DNA from: an uncultured Sphaerochaeta sp.
GTDB lineage: Bacteria; Spirochaetota; Spirochaetia; Sphaerochaetales; Sphaerochaetaceae
NCBI RefSeq assembly: GCF_963677075.1
Contig: NZ_OY781873.1
Coordinates: forward strand, 2,753,715-2,817,714
Reading direction: 5' to 3'
DNA: 64,000 nucleotides
Part shown: positions 34,875 to 43,184 of the stretch, piece by piece
Numbering within the stretch: the first letter of the stretch is position 1
How the letters are laid out: each line of letters opens with the position of its first letter
Notes under the pieces: model-generated
What the model was told of the DNA's origin: nothing
Seen by the model: the letters and a program-made list of their open reading frames with translations, nothing else
Databases searched by the model: none
Position numbers and translations under genes: made by a program

Positions 34875-35552
34875 CTAGAAAATTTCACATTGATCTATAT
34901 CTATTATACTATATTTTTCCTTATCTTCAAAGAGTTTAGGGCAAACATTCTCTAAAAATAGAATATTACATTTCATTCCATGTACAGTATCAATAAGGTA
35001 ACTGAGCTCTTCATTCGTAAAAAAGCTTCTCATATTCACGAAAACAAAAAGACTCTTTGCCAAGTACTTGTTTGCAACTTTTACATACGTTACAAGATTT
35101 TCTATTGGACTGGGATCACTAAAATCGAACATGAAACTGAAAACCTTCAGCAATGTACCGGTATCTATCTCATCTTTATAGATGAGCGATTCATCAGTAT
35201 CTTGCATGACTATCAAAGCGTACTGTAATAATGCAGATTTAATCTGAGCTGTTCGTTCGAAGAAGTCTTCCTGGTTGGCTACCATTTTCAAGTATTGTAA
35301 TAATTTTGTAGCAAACTTTTTATTATCATCAGCAGACACAAACGGATCAATGATCAGTTCACAAGTATACGAAATATCAATTTCTTTGAGATCATTTTCT
35401 GAAAATACAAAGCCCCCCTCTTCGCCCCGAATTTGCGCCTTCAGATCAGATACGAGTCTGTTCATGACAATAGGAGATTCAACAACGAGCGTATAAGACG
35501 TTTCACAATCGAAGGATATCTGTGTTTCTATTTGATTATGGATTAGTCTCAT
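34875..35552 (-). CDS. csn2: Csn2, spacer-acquisition protein
   Basis: 225-aa homologue of the Csn2 group that defines type II-A: ring-shaped tetramers that bind DNA ends and work with Cas1-Cas2 and Cas9 in adaptation. The N-terminal beta-rich part is followed by the helical arm and a late segment LFVFVNMRSFFTNEELSYL, with NILFLENVCPKLFEDKEKYSIIDIDQCEIF near the C-terminus, typical of the family. The start overlaps the cas2 stop (ATGA). The gene is A+T-rich compared with the flanks. Confidence 0.9.
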   Translation of the reverse strand: MRLIHNQIETQISFDCETSYTLVVESPIVMNRLVSDLKAQIRGEEGGFVFSENDLKEIDISYTCELIIDPFVSADDNKKFATKLLQYLKMVANQEDFFERTAQIKSALLQYALIVMQDTDESLIYKDEIDTGTLLKVFSFMFDFSDPSPIENLVTYVKVANKYLAKSLFVFVNMRSFFTNEELSYLIDTVHGMKCNILFLENVCPKLFEDKEKYSIIDIDQCEIF

Positions 35553-35872
35553 AAAATCACCAACCTCCTCATGTCTGAAAGAGTATCAGACTGGACTTCC
35601 CCTACGATGAACTCAATGTTCTCATATTGCTTTTCACTAATCACCATAACCTGAACGATACCTTCCTTGACTTCTTGACTACGTATTTGTGACTTCAAGA
35701 ATTGCGCTGCAGTTGGATTCAATACCAGCTTTGAATAGATTGATTCCTGCAACATGACAAAACCTGTACCAATCAGCCATTTTCGAAACTTCCGATATGC
35801 TTTCCGTTGTGGCCGTGTTAAAACAGGGAGGTCAAACATTACAATCACTCTCATAAACCGATGCCTATTCAT
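35549..35872 (-). CDS. cas2: Cas2
   Basis: 107 aa; ferredoxin-fold partner of Cas1 in the integrase complex. Starts with a strand MRVIVMFDLPVLTRPQRKAYRKFRKWL including the conserved Asp of MFDLP; a family-typical QESIYSKLVLN motif follows. Overlaps cas1 by 8 bp and csn2 by 4 bp. Confidence 0.95.
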   Translation of the reverse strand: MNRHRFMRVIVMFDLPVLTRPQRKAYRKFRKWLIGTGFVMLQESIYSKLVLNPTAAQFLKSQIRSQEVKEGIVQVMVISEKQYENIEFIVGEVQSDTLSDMRRLVIL

Positions 35873-36737
35873 ATTCCATACACTGAATCAAATCGAGATT
35901 CTGTTCACTTAATGCTTCTAAAACACTACGACAATAGGTTCCCAGCGCATTCACAAATTGAATTTGCTTATCCCCCATATGCACCTTACAATTCAGAACA
36001 TCGACAAGACGCATTTTTTGAAGACTTGTGAATTCTTCAATGGGTCCCCATGACACAACCTCCTTGTCTATTAGCAATCGTAATGGCTCAATAAGGTCAC
36101 TTGAAAGATTGAACTGATTAAAAGCATTATCATGAAATATTCCGAGCTGGGTAAGATATCCATTTATAACGATTTCCCTGTTGATGGCAGATAAAAGAAT
36201 TGTATACCCATAGTTCAATGCAGCGTTAATCGGCGAATCCTTATGCCTAGAGAATTCATTACCAAAGATTGCATTAAAATATACCTTTGCTGCATGAGCT
36301 TCACGATTTGTCCTATCTCCAGCGGTTATTGAGTTTGCATAACCTATAAGCTTCTCAGCCAAATCAGGACGTGTCTGATTTAATACATTTGCTTGATTTG
36401 TAATTTTCTCGTGAATGATTCGTGTCCATACCTGGTCTTTGATCTCTTTCTTCCAAGTAATCTGACTTTTCACCTTTTCTGTCACATTATGACAACCATA
36501 CAGAGGAAGAACATTACTTAATGGATTACGATGATTGTCACAGAAGATGATATTGATCTTGCGTTCCTGTAACTGTGCAACCAACATCGCAGTCAGAGAT
36601 ACTGCTGTCGACTCTATCATCAACGTGTGGATTTCACTTAAATGAATCCGGAGCATCTCAGTATCTCTAACTACGAGATAATTCATCTTGTATTCGAGCT
36701 TAGCTCGTTTTGAAACAACAACAATTCGCCAACTCAT
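35865..36737 (-). CDS. cas1: Cas1 integrase
   Basis: 290-aa metal-dependent integrase that inserts new spacers. It begins MSWRIVVVSKRAKLEYKMNYLVVRD, the type II Cas1 pattern. Metal ligands appear in the Glu of DRTNREAHAAKVYFNAIFG, the His of LGIFHDNAFNQFNLSSDLIEPLR and the Glu/Asp of that last segment. Length is normal. The start overlaps the cas9 stop by 4 bp (ATGA). Confidence 0.97.
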   Translation of the reverse strand: MSWRIVVVSKRAKLEYKMNYLVVRDTEMLRIHLSEIHTLMIESTAVSLTAMLVAQLQERKINIIFCDNHRNPLSNVLPLYGCHNVTEKVKSQITWKKEIKDQVWTRIIHEKITNQANVLNQTRPDLAEKLIGYANSITAGDRTNREAHAAKVYFNAIFGNEFSRHKDSPINAALNYGYTILLSAINREIVINGYLTQLGIFHDNAFNQFNLSSDLIEPLRLLIDKEVVSWGPIEEFTSLQKMRLVDVLNCKVHMGDKQIQFVNALGTYCRSVLEALSEQNLDLIQCMEYE

Positions 36738-39700
36738 AACTCATCTATATGTCTTGTTTTAGTAAAAATACCCGTCGGAGACTGGTGCACCAAACGGGCA
36801 TCTGTATCTTTGATCACTGAATCAAATTTTATTTCCCCAACACTCCCACCACCCCTCAAGGCTTTAAAATCTATTTTCCTTGATTTGCAATCAAATAATT
36901 TAATGATTTGCATTAGGACCTCACATTGTTTCCATAATTCCAAAGACTCAAATGTAGATTTTTTCTCTTCCAAGAATTTTGACTGATTTGCTGGTCGATG
37001 CTTGTAGATTGAATCTCGTTCTTTTGCTAATAATGTTTCATATAATGCAAGAGTCCCTTGTTTGGTGATATGAAGACTCTCTGCAAGAATCTCAGCATTC
37101 CCTGGCACCTCTTCTTTGTTTACTTTCTTCAATAGGGAGAGATATTTTTCTATCTGGGCAATATAGTCGTATTGTTTTTCATTAATAATTAATTGCACTG
37201 CACTGTTCGCTATAACTCGCTGTTCAGTAAAACCACTCAAACTCATTCGGTACCCTTTAATTATAATTAATTCATTCTTAAGAATTTTTGGAACTAATAT
37301 CTTAGGATTGAGAAGGTGTAAATTTATTTCACAATACTCCTTAAGAGCTTCAGAGTCTGTTTCTAACTGTTTTTTAAAAAGTATTGGTACACGGATAAGT
37401 TTCCTGAACAGCTGATCTTTCTTCTCATACTGGACCAATGCAAAATATGCGGTAGAAGGAGAATCATAACCACCGTACTTATTTGTATCATTAAGAATCG
37501 GATTTGAGCTCTTTAGAGGAATTAACCCCTTCTTCCGTACAGGTTGTAAATCGAATAACTTTCCACTCACCTCTACCGCTTGCCTTGTCACCAACACCTG
37601 ATGATTTTGCAATGTTTTTCTGACCGTGACAATTGTTCCAGTTTCATGCTTCTCGCTTTTTGGTTTTCCTCTATTAGCATCATACCTTTCATCAGTAATC
37701 CAGGCTGATTTACCGTTACGTTGAATAGAGCGTGAGAAAATATTACTGGCATTGTAAAACTGATCCCCTCTTCTCAACTCCTTGATGAAGTTTCGAGCAT
37801 CAGCAGTGAACTTGGTATGAAAAGCATTCCCAACGACAATATTCAGATAAGCATCATGTGCATGGTGATGATCATTTACCAGTCTTGATTTCTTAATTTC
37901 AAAGTCAGCTCTGAAACTTGAGACATTCCTGGCTTTCACATACACAATCTCAGTCTTCTCGTCCTGGAATAGGTTCTTCAAGATACTCGCAACAACCTTG
38001 GTACTCTGTCTTGTTTCCACTAATTGTCTATTGATAAAAGCAAAAAGTTCTTCTTCACTTAAAGGAGTTGTCCGGGTAAGACGAGCATATTTTTCCTTGG
38101 AAATCAATTCACATATTAGCAACCCCTTCCAAAATCCACTCATTTCACTCTGCCACGCTGGATTGATTGGATAGTTATTACCTTTTTCTCCATTGCATGA
38201 CTTATGGGCAAGTACCCTATTATTCAATGAATCGTCTTTAATAAGCGACTGAGGGTAGATATGATCAATATCGTAGAGCTGAGAATTATTCATCTGATCG
38301 AGTTCGATTTTTCCCCCACAATAAGGGCAACGACCCATCTGTGTGTAATAGAAATAGAGTCTGTCATTCCTTAACTCAGCATCGGTCTTGGTTTCGAGAC
38401 TTTCTAGTAGCGCCTTATTTAAATTAATATCATTCTTGCAACGATCATAGAGTTTTCGAAGACTCTCTTTTCTGCTTATTGTCCGTTTTTTCTCGCCTTG
38501 TTCCCGTGCCATCTCAACAAATACTCTACTTGGCGCTCTACCCATTACTTTCTTGAGCTCTTGTACAATAAGAAGCGTCTGCCAGATCTGTCGCTTGACT
38601 GGAGGGGAGACAGAAAGCGGTTTGACCAATGATTCGTAGGAAAACTTCGTATTGATGAGTGTTTCATTATTGATTCTCTGAATCTCATCCAAATAGTCGT
38701 ATTTACTGCTCAGTAGCTCCATGAGATTCTCGTTCGTTTCCCACATCATATGAATGATTGAGTAGCCTTCACCGGTTGCACGATCTACATGATAGATATC
38801 TTCAAGAAAAGCACGTGATAAACGACCCCACCCCTTATAATTCCTAACGAGCTTGGTAATATCATCAATTTGTTCTGATGTAAGCTTCTCATGAAGCTCT
38901 TTTGCGATTTTCTCCTTAAGAATTGTTGCATCATCAACATAATAGGCCTTCCACTCAATGATCTTTTCAATCTCGTCTTCAGAAAGAACCTTTGTTTCAA
39001 GATAGGGAGCAAAATCAATGTAGCTCTTTAGAGAATTTGCAAAACCGTTATCAATCCCTTCAATCGTACTTACATCATTCTTATTGATAATATTGTTTGT
39101 CATAAGGAACTTCTGCAACATCTTCAAGGTAATGGTCTTCTTTCCAGATTTTAGAAAAAGTTCGTTGTAAATCTTCTGCTTTAATTCAACTGATATCGAC
39201 TCGCCATTGATCTTGAGATTATTCAATTCATTCAGAACCATATAGCGGTTGTAGAGGAGCGAGTATTTAGGCAACACCTCTTCCTTGAACAGGTAGGTAC
39301 AGGAATTTGTCATACGTGTAATGAATTTCTCAGCCGAGGCCTTTTTATCAACCACTTCACCCCAGTTCCAAGGGAAGATTGGAACATCTTCCTTCCCCTG
39401 TTGTCGTACCATCCAGCAGAAACCTTCGTTTCCTCCTTTTTCCATATGGGAGGTATTGAGAGGTCCAACATAGTAAGGAATGCGAAATGTCAGCATGCTC
39501 ACAATTTTTTGATGTGGGGTATACCCATCAGCATCAGGTATAGCAAGGAAAGAAAAATGGTGCTGAGCATTATCAAGTATGCTCTGGAGTTCTTTCAGGT
39601 GCAACTGGTGAGGAATCACCCTGTTATCTCTTACTCGCTGTTTTGGAAGAGCACTCTTCTGCTCAAGCTTTTCCAGCATACTACCCAAAATGCTATCCTC

Positions 39701-40930
39701 ATCATTCTGATAGGGCTTTAGGAGATTGTACAAATACTTATTCACGTCCTCCTGCAAACATTTACCCTTGTGAACAACCTGAACCTTCTTTCCCGACTTA
39801 TTTCCTGTTCCAATATAGTGGGCATAGTTATTTTGTGTAGAAGGATCCTTGAATGCCTTGTAATATGCATTGCCTGCATACTTCTTTACCAATAGTTTCA
39901 ATTGTTTTAAATCATTCTTATGTTCTGCATAGCTGGATACTTTTGCATCACTGATGAACTTCTCTCCGTTCAAGATATCAGAGAGAAGTGTCCAGTTATA
40001 TATTCCTTCAAGCGTTTCAATTAGGGCAAATTCTTCCGACTCAAGCAATACCTCAATGGATTCTTTCTTGTCTTCAAAACCTTCTTTATCAAACTCAATC
40101 TTGTCTTGTTCACTCTCTTTATAACTTTCGTTTCCAAAGAGCGAGGAGAGTAAGAACGGAGTCCCAGAGAGCGCTTTTATCAACTCTGCTATAAGCTTCT
40201 TTGGTGTTTCCTCTATCTCTTCCTCTGTTGTACGGGTGAGTGTGAGCACCTCCATTAGCTCATTCTTTTTATCTGTTCTCTTTTTCTTCTTCAGAATTGC
40301 TCCTAAGCTTTCAGGAGAACAAGAAACATGGAGAATGCATTGTAGTGAGTCTTCTACATTCTTCAGCAATGCATCCAACAGAAGATTGAAGGACGAAACA
40401 CTTTCCAATGACTCCCCTGGGAACAGAAAATGCCCCCTATGCTTCAGGATGCTATGAATTGCAAGATAGAGAATCCTAATATCTGGTTTCTCTTCAGGGT
40501 GATGAATAAGATGACTCCTCAGATGAAAGATAGTTGGAAACTTTGCAAAATAGTCAGTATCTTTGAATGACTCATCATTAAAGAGTATAGATAGGAAACT
40601 CCCACTTCTGTCTTCGGTATGATACGAGCTTTCCTTCAATCGTTCGAAAAAACGAGGGTCTACTTCATCAATTTTATCTTGGAAAATTTCTTTCAAAAGT
40701 CTTTGTCGTTGCAGCCTTCTCTGGTGTCTACGACGTGCAGCACGGTGAAGCCGTCTCTCAGCAGCAGTATTTGCAGTATCAAAGAGCCTTACGCCCCAGA
40801 GATGTTTCCGATGTTTCTTAACCAGCTCATATTCTGTATTTGTAACGGCCCAGCCCACTGAGGCTGTTCCAATATCAAGTCCAAGGTAGTATTCCGACTG
40901 TTGAAAATCTTTGCTGACAGCTGTATTCAT
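36734..40930 (-). CDS. cas9: Cas9, type II-A RNA-guided nuclease
   Basis: 1398 aa, similar in size to Treponema denticola and S. pyogenes Cas9. All catalytic residues are present: RuvC-I Asp19 in YLGLDIGTASVGWAV, an Arg-rich bridge helix (RRLHRAARRRHQRRLQRQRL, residues about 58-78), RuvC-II Glu806 in VFVEMAREQGE, HNH His890 in YDIDHIYPQ, and RuvC-III His1023 and Asp1026 in HHHAHDAY. The HNH domain has a CPYCGG zinc-type knuckle. The C-terminal region (from about 1100) should read the PAM, which cannot be predicted here. AGGAG precedes the start. It is the first gene of cas9-cas1-cas2-csn2. Confidence 0.98.
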   Translation of the reverse strand: MNTAVSKDFQQSEYYLGLDIGTASVGWAVTNTEYELVKKHRKHLWGVRLFDTANTAAERRLHRAARRRHQRRLQRQRLLKEIFQDKIDEVDPRFFERLKESSYHTEDRSGSFLSILFNDESFKDTDYFAKFPTIFHLRSHLIHHPEEKPDIRILYLAIHSILKHRGHFLFPGESLESVSSFNLLLDALLKNVEDSLQCILHVSCSPESLGAILKKKKRTDKKNELMEVLTLTRTTEEEIEETPKKLIAELIKALSGTPFLLSSLFGNESYKESEQDKIEFDKEGFEDKKESIEVLLESEEFALIETLEGIYNWTLLSDILNGEKFISDAKVSSYAEHKNDLKQLKLLVKKYAGNAYYKAFKDPSTQNNYAHYIGTGNKSGKKVQVVHKGKCLQEDVNKYLYNLLKPYQNDEDSILGSMLEKLEQKSALPKQRVRDNRVIPHQLHLKELQSILDNAQHHFSFLAIPDADGYTPHQKIVSMLTFRIPYYVGPLNTSHMEKGGNEGFCWMVRQQGKEDVPIFPWNWGEVVDKKASAEKFITRMTNSCTYLFKEEVLPKYSLLYNRYMVLNELNNLKINGESISVELKQKIYNELFLKSGKKTITLKMLQKFLMTNNIINKNDVSTIEGIDNGFANSLKSYIDFAPYLETKVLSEDEIEKIIEWKAYYVDDATILKEKIAKELHEKLTSEQIDDITKLVRNYKGWGRLSRAFLEDIYHVDRATGEGYSIIHMMWETNENLMELLSSKYDYLDEIQRINNETLINTKFSYESLVKPLSVSPPVKRQIWQTLLIVQELKKVMGRAPSRVFVEMAREQGEKKRTISRKESLRKLYDRCKNDINLNKALLESLETKTDAELRNDRLYFYYTQMGRCPYCGGKIELDQMNNSQLYDIDHIYPQSLIKDDSLNNRVLAHKSCNGEKGNNYPINPAWQSEMSGFWKGLLICELISKEKYARLTRTTPLSEEELFAFINRQLVETRQSTKVVASILKNLFQDEKTEIVYVKARNVSSFRADFEIKKSRLVNDHHHAHDAYLNIVVGNAFHTKFTADARNFIKELRRGDQFYNASNIFSRSIQRNGKSAWITDERYDANRGKPKSEKHETGTIVTVRKTLQNHQVLVTRQAVEVSGKLFDLQPVRKKGLIPLKSSNPILNDTNKYGGYDSPSTAYFALVQYEKKDQLFRKLIRVPILFKKQLETDSEALKEYCEINLHLLNPKILVPKILKNELIIIKGYRMSLSGFTEQRVIANSAVQLIINEKQYDYIAQIEKYLSLLKKVNKEEVPGNAEILAESLHITKQGTLALYETLLAKERDSIYKHRPANQSKFLEEKKSTFESLELWKQCEVLMQIIKLFDCKSRKIDFKALRGGGSVGEIKFDSVIKDTDARLVHQSPTGIFTKTRHIDEL

Positions 40931-40931
40931 C

Positions 40932-40960
40932 TTGACATCTCCTATTTATTGGTGTAAGAC
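40932..40960 (+). promoter_or_regulatory. Candidate tracrRNA promoter
   Basis: Consensus -35 TTGACA (40932-40937), 17-bp spacer, -10 TAAGAC (40955-40960, weak). It would start the transcript near 40967. It overlaps the cas9 ribosome site on the other strand. Confidence 0.45.
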
Positions 40961-40966
40961 TTTACT

Positions 40967-41063
40967 CAACACCTAGTGTTCAAATAAAAATTTATTCAAA
41001 CCGTCCTTCGGGACCACGCGATGTGCGTACATGGAGCTTGCTTTACAGCAAGCTTCTTTGTTT
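40967..41063 (+). ncRNA. Candidate tracrRNA
   Basis: Divergent from cas9. Antirepeat: ACACCTA (40969-40975) pairs perfectly with TAGGTGT of the crRNA repeat, a GTG bulge (40976-40978) follows, and TTCAAAT (40979-40985) pairs with GTTTGA with one G-U pair, the usual two-stem bulged duplex. Next come an A/T linker, a nexus-like hairpin GTCC-TTCG-GGAC (41003-41014), a second small hairpin, and a terminator GGAGCTTGCT/AGCAAGCTTC (41033-41056) ending TTTGTTT. The order antirepeat, nexus, terminator is canonical. The 5' end is inferred. Confidence 0.85.
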
Positions 41064-41072
41064 CTGAGCCAA

Positions 41073-41081
41073 ATTATACCA
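41073..41081 (-). promoter_or_regulatory. Extended -10 promoter of the cas operon
   Basis: The minus strand reads TGGTATAAT, a full extended -10. The -35 (TGGTAA) is poor, as is common with extended -10 promoters. Transcripts would run about 135 nt through the antisense of the tracrRNA before the cas9 start. Confidence 0.6.
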
Positions 41082-41089
41082 CTCAAAGT

Positions 41090-41103
41090 ACTGGTTTACC
41101 AGT
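41090..41103. promoter_or_regulatory. Inverted repeat ACTGGT-TT-ACCAGT upstream of the cas promoter
   Basis: Perfect 6-bp arms around TT, covering the -35 position of the predicted cas promoter. Operator-like; the regulator is unknown. Confidence 0.45.
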
Positions 41104-41148
41104 TTAATCACAAATAGCTATGTTAACCCGTATTCATTGGTTCACACA

Positions 41149-41187
41149 TTGCATTTGCGTAGATTAGGTAGTATAATCTACGCAAAT
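41149..41187 (+). promoter_or_regulatory. Fic gene promoter inside a perfect palindrome
   Basis: Arms ATTTGCGTAGATTA (41153-41166) and TAATCTACGCAAAT (41174-41187) are exact inverted repeats around 7 bp. Within them lies a strong promoter, TTGCAT (41149-41154), 17 bp, TATAAT (41172-41177). A protein bound here would block RNA polymerase. Confidence 0.8.
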
Positions 41188-41203
41188 ATTGCGGAGATTA
41201 TAT

Positions 41204-42316
41204 ATGTATATCTATGAAAACCCTACATGGCCACATTTTATCTGGAATCAAGAAACCCTGCTTGAACCGCTCGCAAACACCACTTTTTTGCAGGGAGAAG
41301 TCCTGGGTCGCATGAAAAGCCTTGGATTTGAATTGCAGAGGGAATCGAATTGGCATGTAGTTTCAGAGAACATCATCAGCTCCAGTGAAATTGAAGGTGA
41401 ACACCTCAATTATGGACGAGTCCGCTCTTCGGTAGCCAGACATCTGAACATACCTTACGCTCAACCAGAAATTTCCGACCATCATATCGACGGTATTGTA
41501 TCCATGATGTTTGATGCCATAGAGAACTACAACACCCTGCTCACGCTGGAGAGACTCTTTGGCTGGCATGCCTCCCTCTTCCCCACAGGATTTAGTGGAA
41601 TGAGAAGGATACGCGTTGGCCAGCTCAGAAGTGATGAAAAAGGACGCATGCAAGTCGTCTCGAGAAGTAATGGGCCAATGGAAATTGTGCACTTCCAAGC
41701 TCCCGAGGCTGCACAACTCCCCTACGAACTCTCACAGTTCTTGACGTGGATCAATTCTCCCTCAAAGCAACACCCCATAGTACAAGCTGCAATTGCACAC
41801 CTTTGGTTTATCACACTCCACCCATTTGATGATGGGAATGGAAGACTTGCAAGAGCCATCACTGATATGATGCTTTCCAGATCTGATGGTACAGGAAAAC
41901 GCTATTATAGTATGTCAGCACAAATCCAGAAGGAAAAAGATGGCTACTATGCAATTCTTGAGAAAACACAAAAGGGCACACTTGATATTACAGGGTGGCT
42001 CCTTTGGTTCCTCGATTGCCTTTCACATGCAATAAAGGCATCAACCAGTACTGTAGACAGTGTACTGATCAAGGCAAGATTCTGGCAGGAAGCAGCCAAA
42101 TACACGATAACAGATACCCAAAGGAAAATGCTTTCACTGCTCTTGGATGATTTCAAGGGCAATCTCACTTCCTCGAAATGGGCCAAGATCTGCAAGGTAT
42201 CACAAGATACAGCAATCCGTGAGATCAAGGATTTGGTGCAAAAGAGACTTCTGGAACAGAAAGGACAGGGAAGAAGCACGCACTATGTGTTGATATATCC
42301 GTCTGAAGAGCTGTAA
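41204..42316 (+). CDS. Fic-domain AMPylase-type protein with C-terminal winged helix
   Basis: 370 aa. N-terminal Fic_N/DUF4172-like region (ENPTWPHFIWN), inhibitory motif of class II Fic proteins S60-S-E-I-E64-G65, core motif HPFDDGNGRLAR with catalytic His206, and a C-terminal winged-helix part WAKICKVSQDTAIREIKDLVQK (about residues 322-345). Fic enzymes usually transfer AMP to Ser/Thr/Tyr of a target and are held inactive by the inhibitory Glu. The start is set at the ATG 41204 with GGAG upstream, not the TTG at 41189. No separate antitoxin gene is adjacent. The palindromic promoter suggests self-regulation. Confidence 0.9.
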   Translation: MYIYENPTWPHFIWNQETLLEPLANTTFLQGEVLGRMKSLGFELQRESNWHVVSENIISSSEIEGEHLNYGRVRSSVARHLNIPYAQPEISDHHIDGIVSMMFDAIENYNTLLTLERLFGWHASLFPTGFSGMRRIRVGQLRSDEKGRMQVVSRSNGPMEIVHFQAPEAAQLPYELSQFLTWINSPSKQHPIVQAAIAHLWFITLHPFDDGNGRLARAITDMMLSRSDGTGKRYYSMSAQIQKEKDGYYAILEKTQKGTLDITGWLLWFLDCLSHAIKASTSTVDSVLIKARFWQEAAKYTITDTQRKMLSLLLDDFKGNLTSSKWAKICKVSQDTAIREIKDLVQKRLLEQKGQGRSTHYVLIYPSEEL

Positions 42317-42362
42317 AAGGAGAAGGATCTTTTGTAATCAGGTTATGGCTTTTCCTTCCCTT

Positions 42363-43184
42363 CTAGATAAGCAACACACCATCCATGCTCAGCTCGCCCT
42401 TCTCTATCCGATGATAGAGCTTAGCCATTACCTGCTCGTCGAAGAGTGCTGAAAAACCTTTAAGACCAAGAAAGGAACGGACAAAGGGGTGTTTAGGATG
42501 GAATACCAGATCTTCCTTTGTCCCCTCCTGGATGATCTTACCATCTGAGATAAGTACTATTTTCGTCCCAAGACGAAACGCCTCATGAATATCATGAGTA
42601 ACAAAGAGTATTGTCTGGTGGAGTTTGTTATGAATCTCCTTGAGCTGATCCTGCAACTGGGTACGAGTTTGCTCATCTACTGCGCCAAATGGTTCATCCA
42701 TGAGAATAATCGAGGGATTTGCAGCCAAAGCACGGGCTACCCCGATGCGCTGCTTCTGTCCGCCACTGAGCTGGTGAGGATACCTATCGAGATACTCTTC
42801 AGGAAGCCCTACCAAACGAATAAGTTGTTTTGCCCTACTTCTCTGCTCTTCCTTGCTTTTATTTTGGAGCTTTAGGACATAGCTGATATTCTTCCAGATC
42901 GGCATATGTGGGAATAACCCAATTTGCTGGATTACATAGCCAATTGAACGACGAAGCTCCTCAATTTGATACTCACTGAGTTTCTTCCCATGAATCCTGA
43001 GATATCCAGTATCGAAAGCAAGTAGTTTGTTTACCAGCTTAAGCAGTGTCGTCTTCCCACACCCCGATTGTCCCAGCAAGATAACAAACTCACCTGGTTC
43101 AATTCTCAAGTTGATATCCTCGAGAACTACCTCTTCCGGCGTGTAGGACTTGCTAATATGTTCAAACTCAATCGCTGCAGGCAT
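42363..43184 (-). CDS. Osmolyte ABC importer ATPase, OpuCA/ProV-like
   Basis: 273-aa ATPase: Walker A GQSGCGKTT, Q-loop VIQQIGLFPHM (the QIGLFPH pattern typical of betaine/choline importers), signature LSGGQKQRIGVARALA, Walker B IILMDEPFGAVD and switch His in FVTHDIHEAF. The CBS-domain pair of OpuCA is absent; only a short tail follows. It is the last gene of a permease-binding protein-ATPase operon and abuts the binding-protein stop. Confidence 0.9.
   Translation of the reverse strand: MPAAIEFEHISKSYTPEEVVLEDINLRIEPGEFVILLGQSGCGKTTLLKLVNKLLAFDTGYLRIHGKKLSEYQIEELRRSIGYVIQQIGLFPHMPIWKNISYVLKLQNKSKEEQRSRAKQLIRLVGLPEEYLDRYPHQLSGGQKQRIGVARALAANPSIILMDEPFGAVDEQTRTQLQDQLKEIHNKLHQTILFVTHDIHEAFRLGTKIVLISDGKIIQEGTKEDLVFHPKHPFVRSFLGLKGFSALFDEQVMAKLYHRIEKGELSMDGVLLI

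Noticed and set aside
33819..42316. tRNA-Leu as an integration site with a matching far-end repeat
   Set aside because: No copy of the tRNA 3' end and no integrase gene were seen within the interval.
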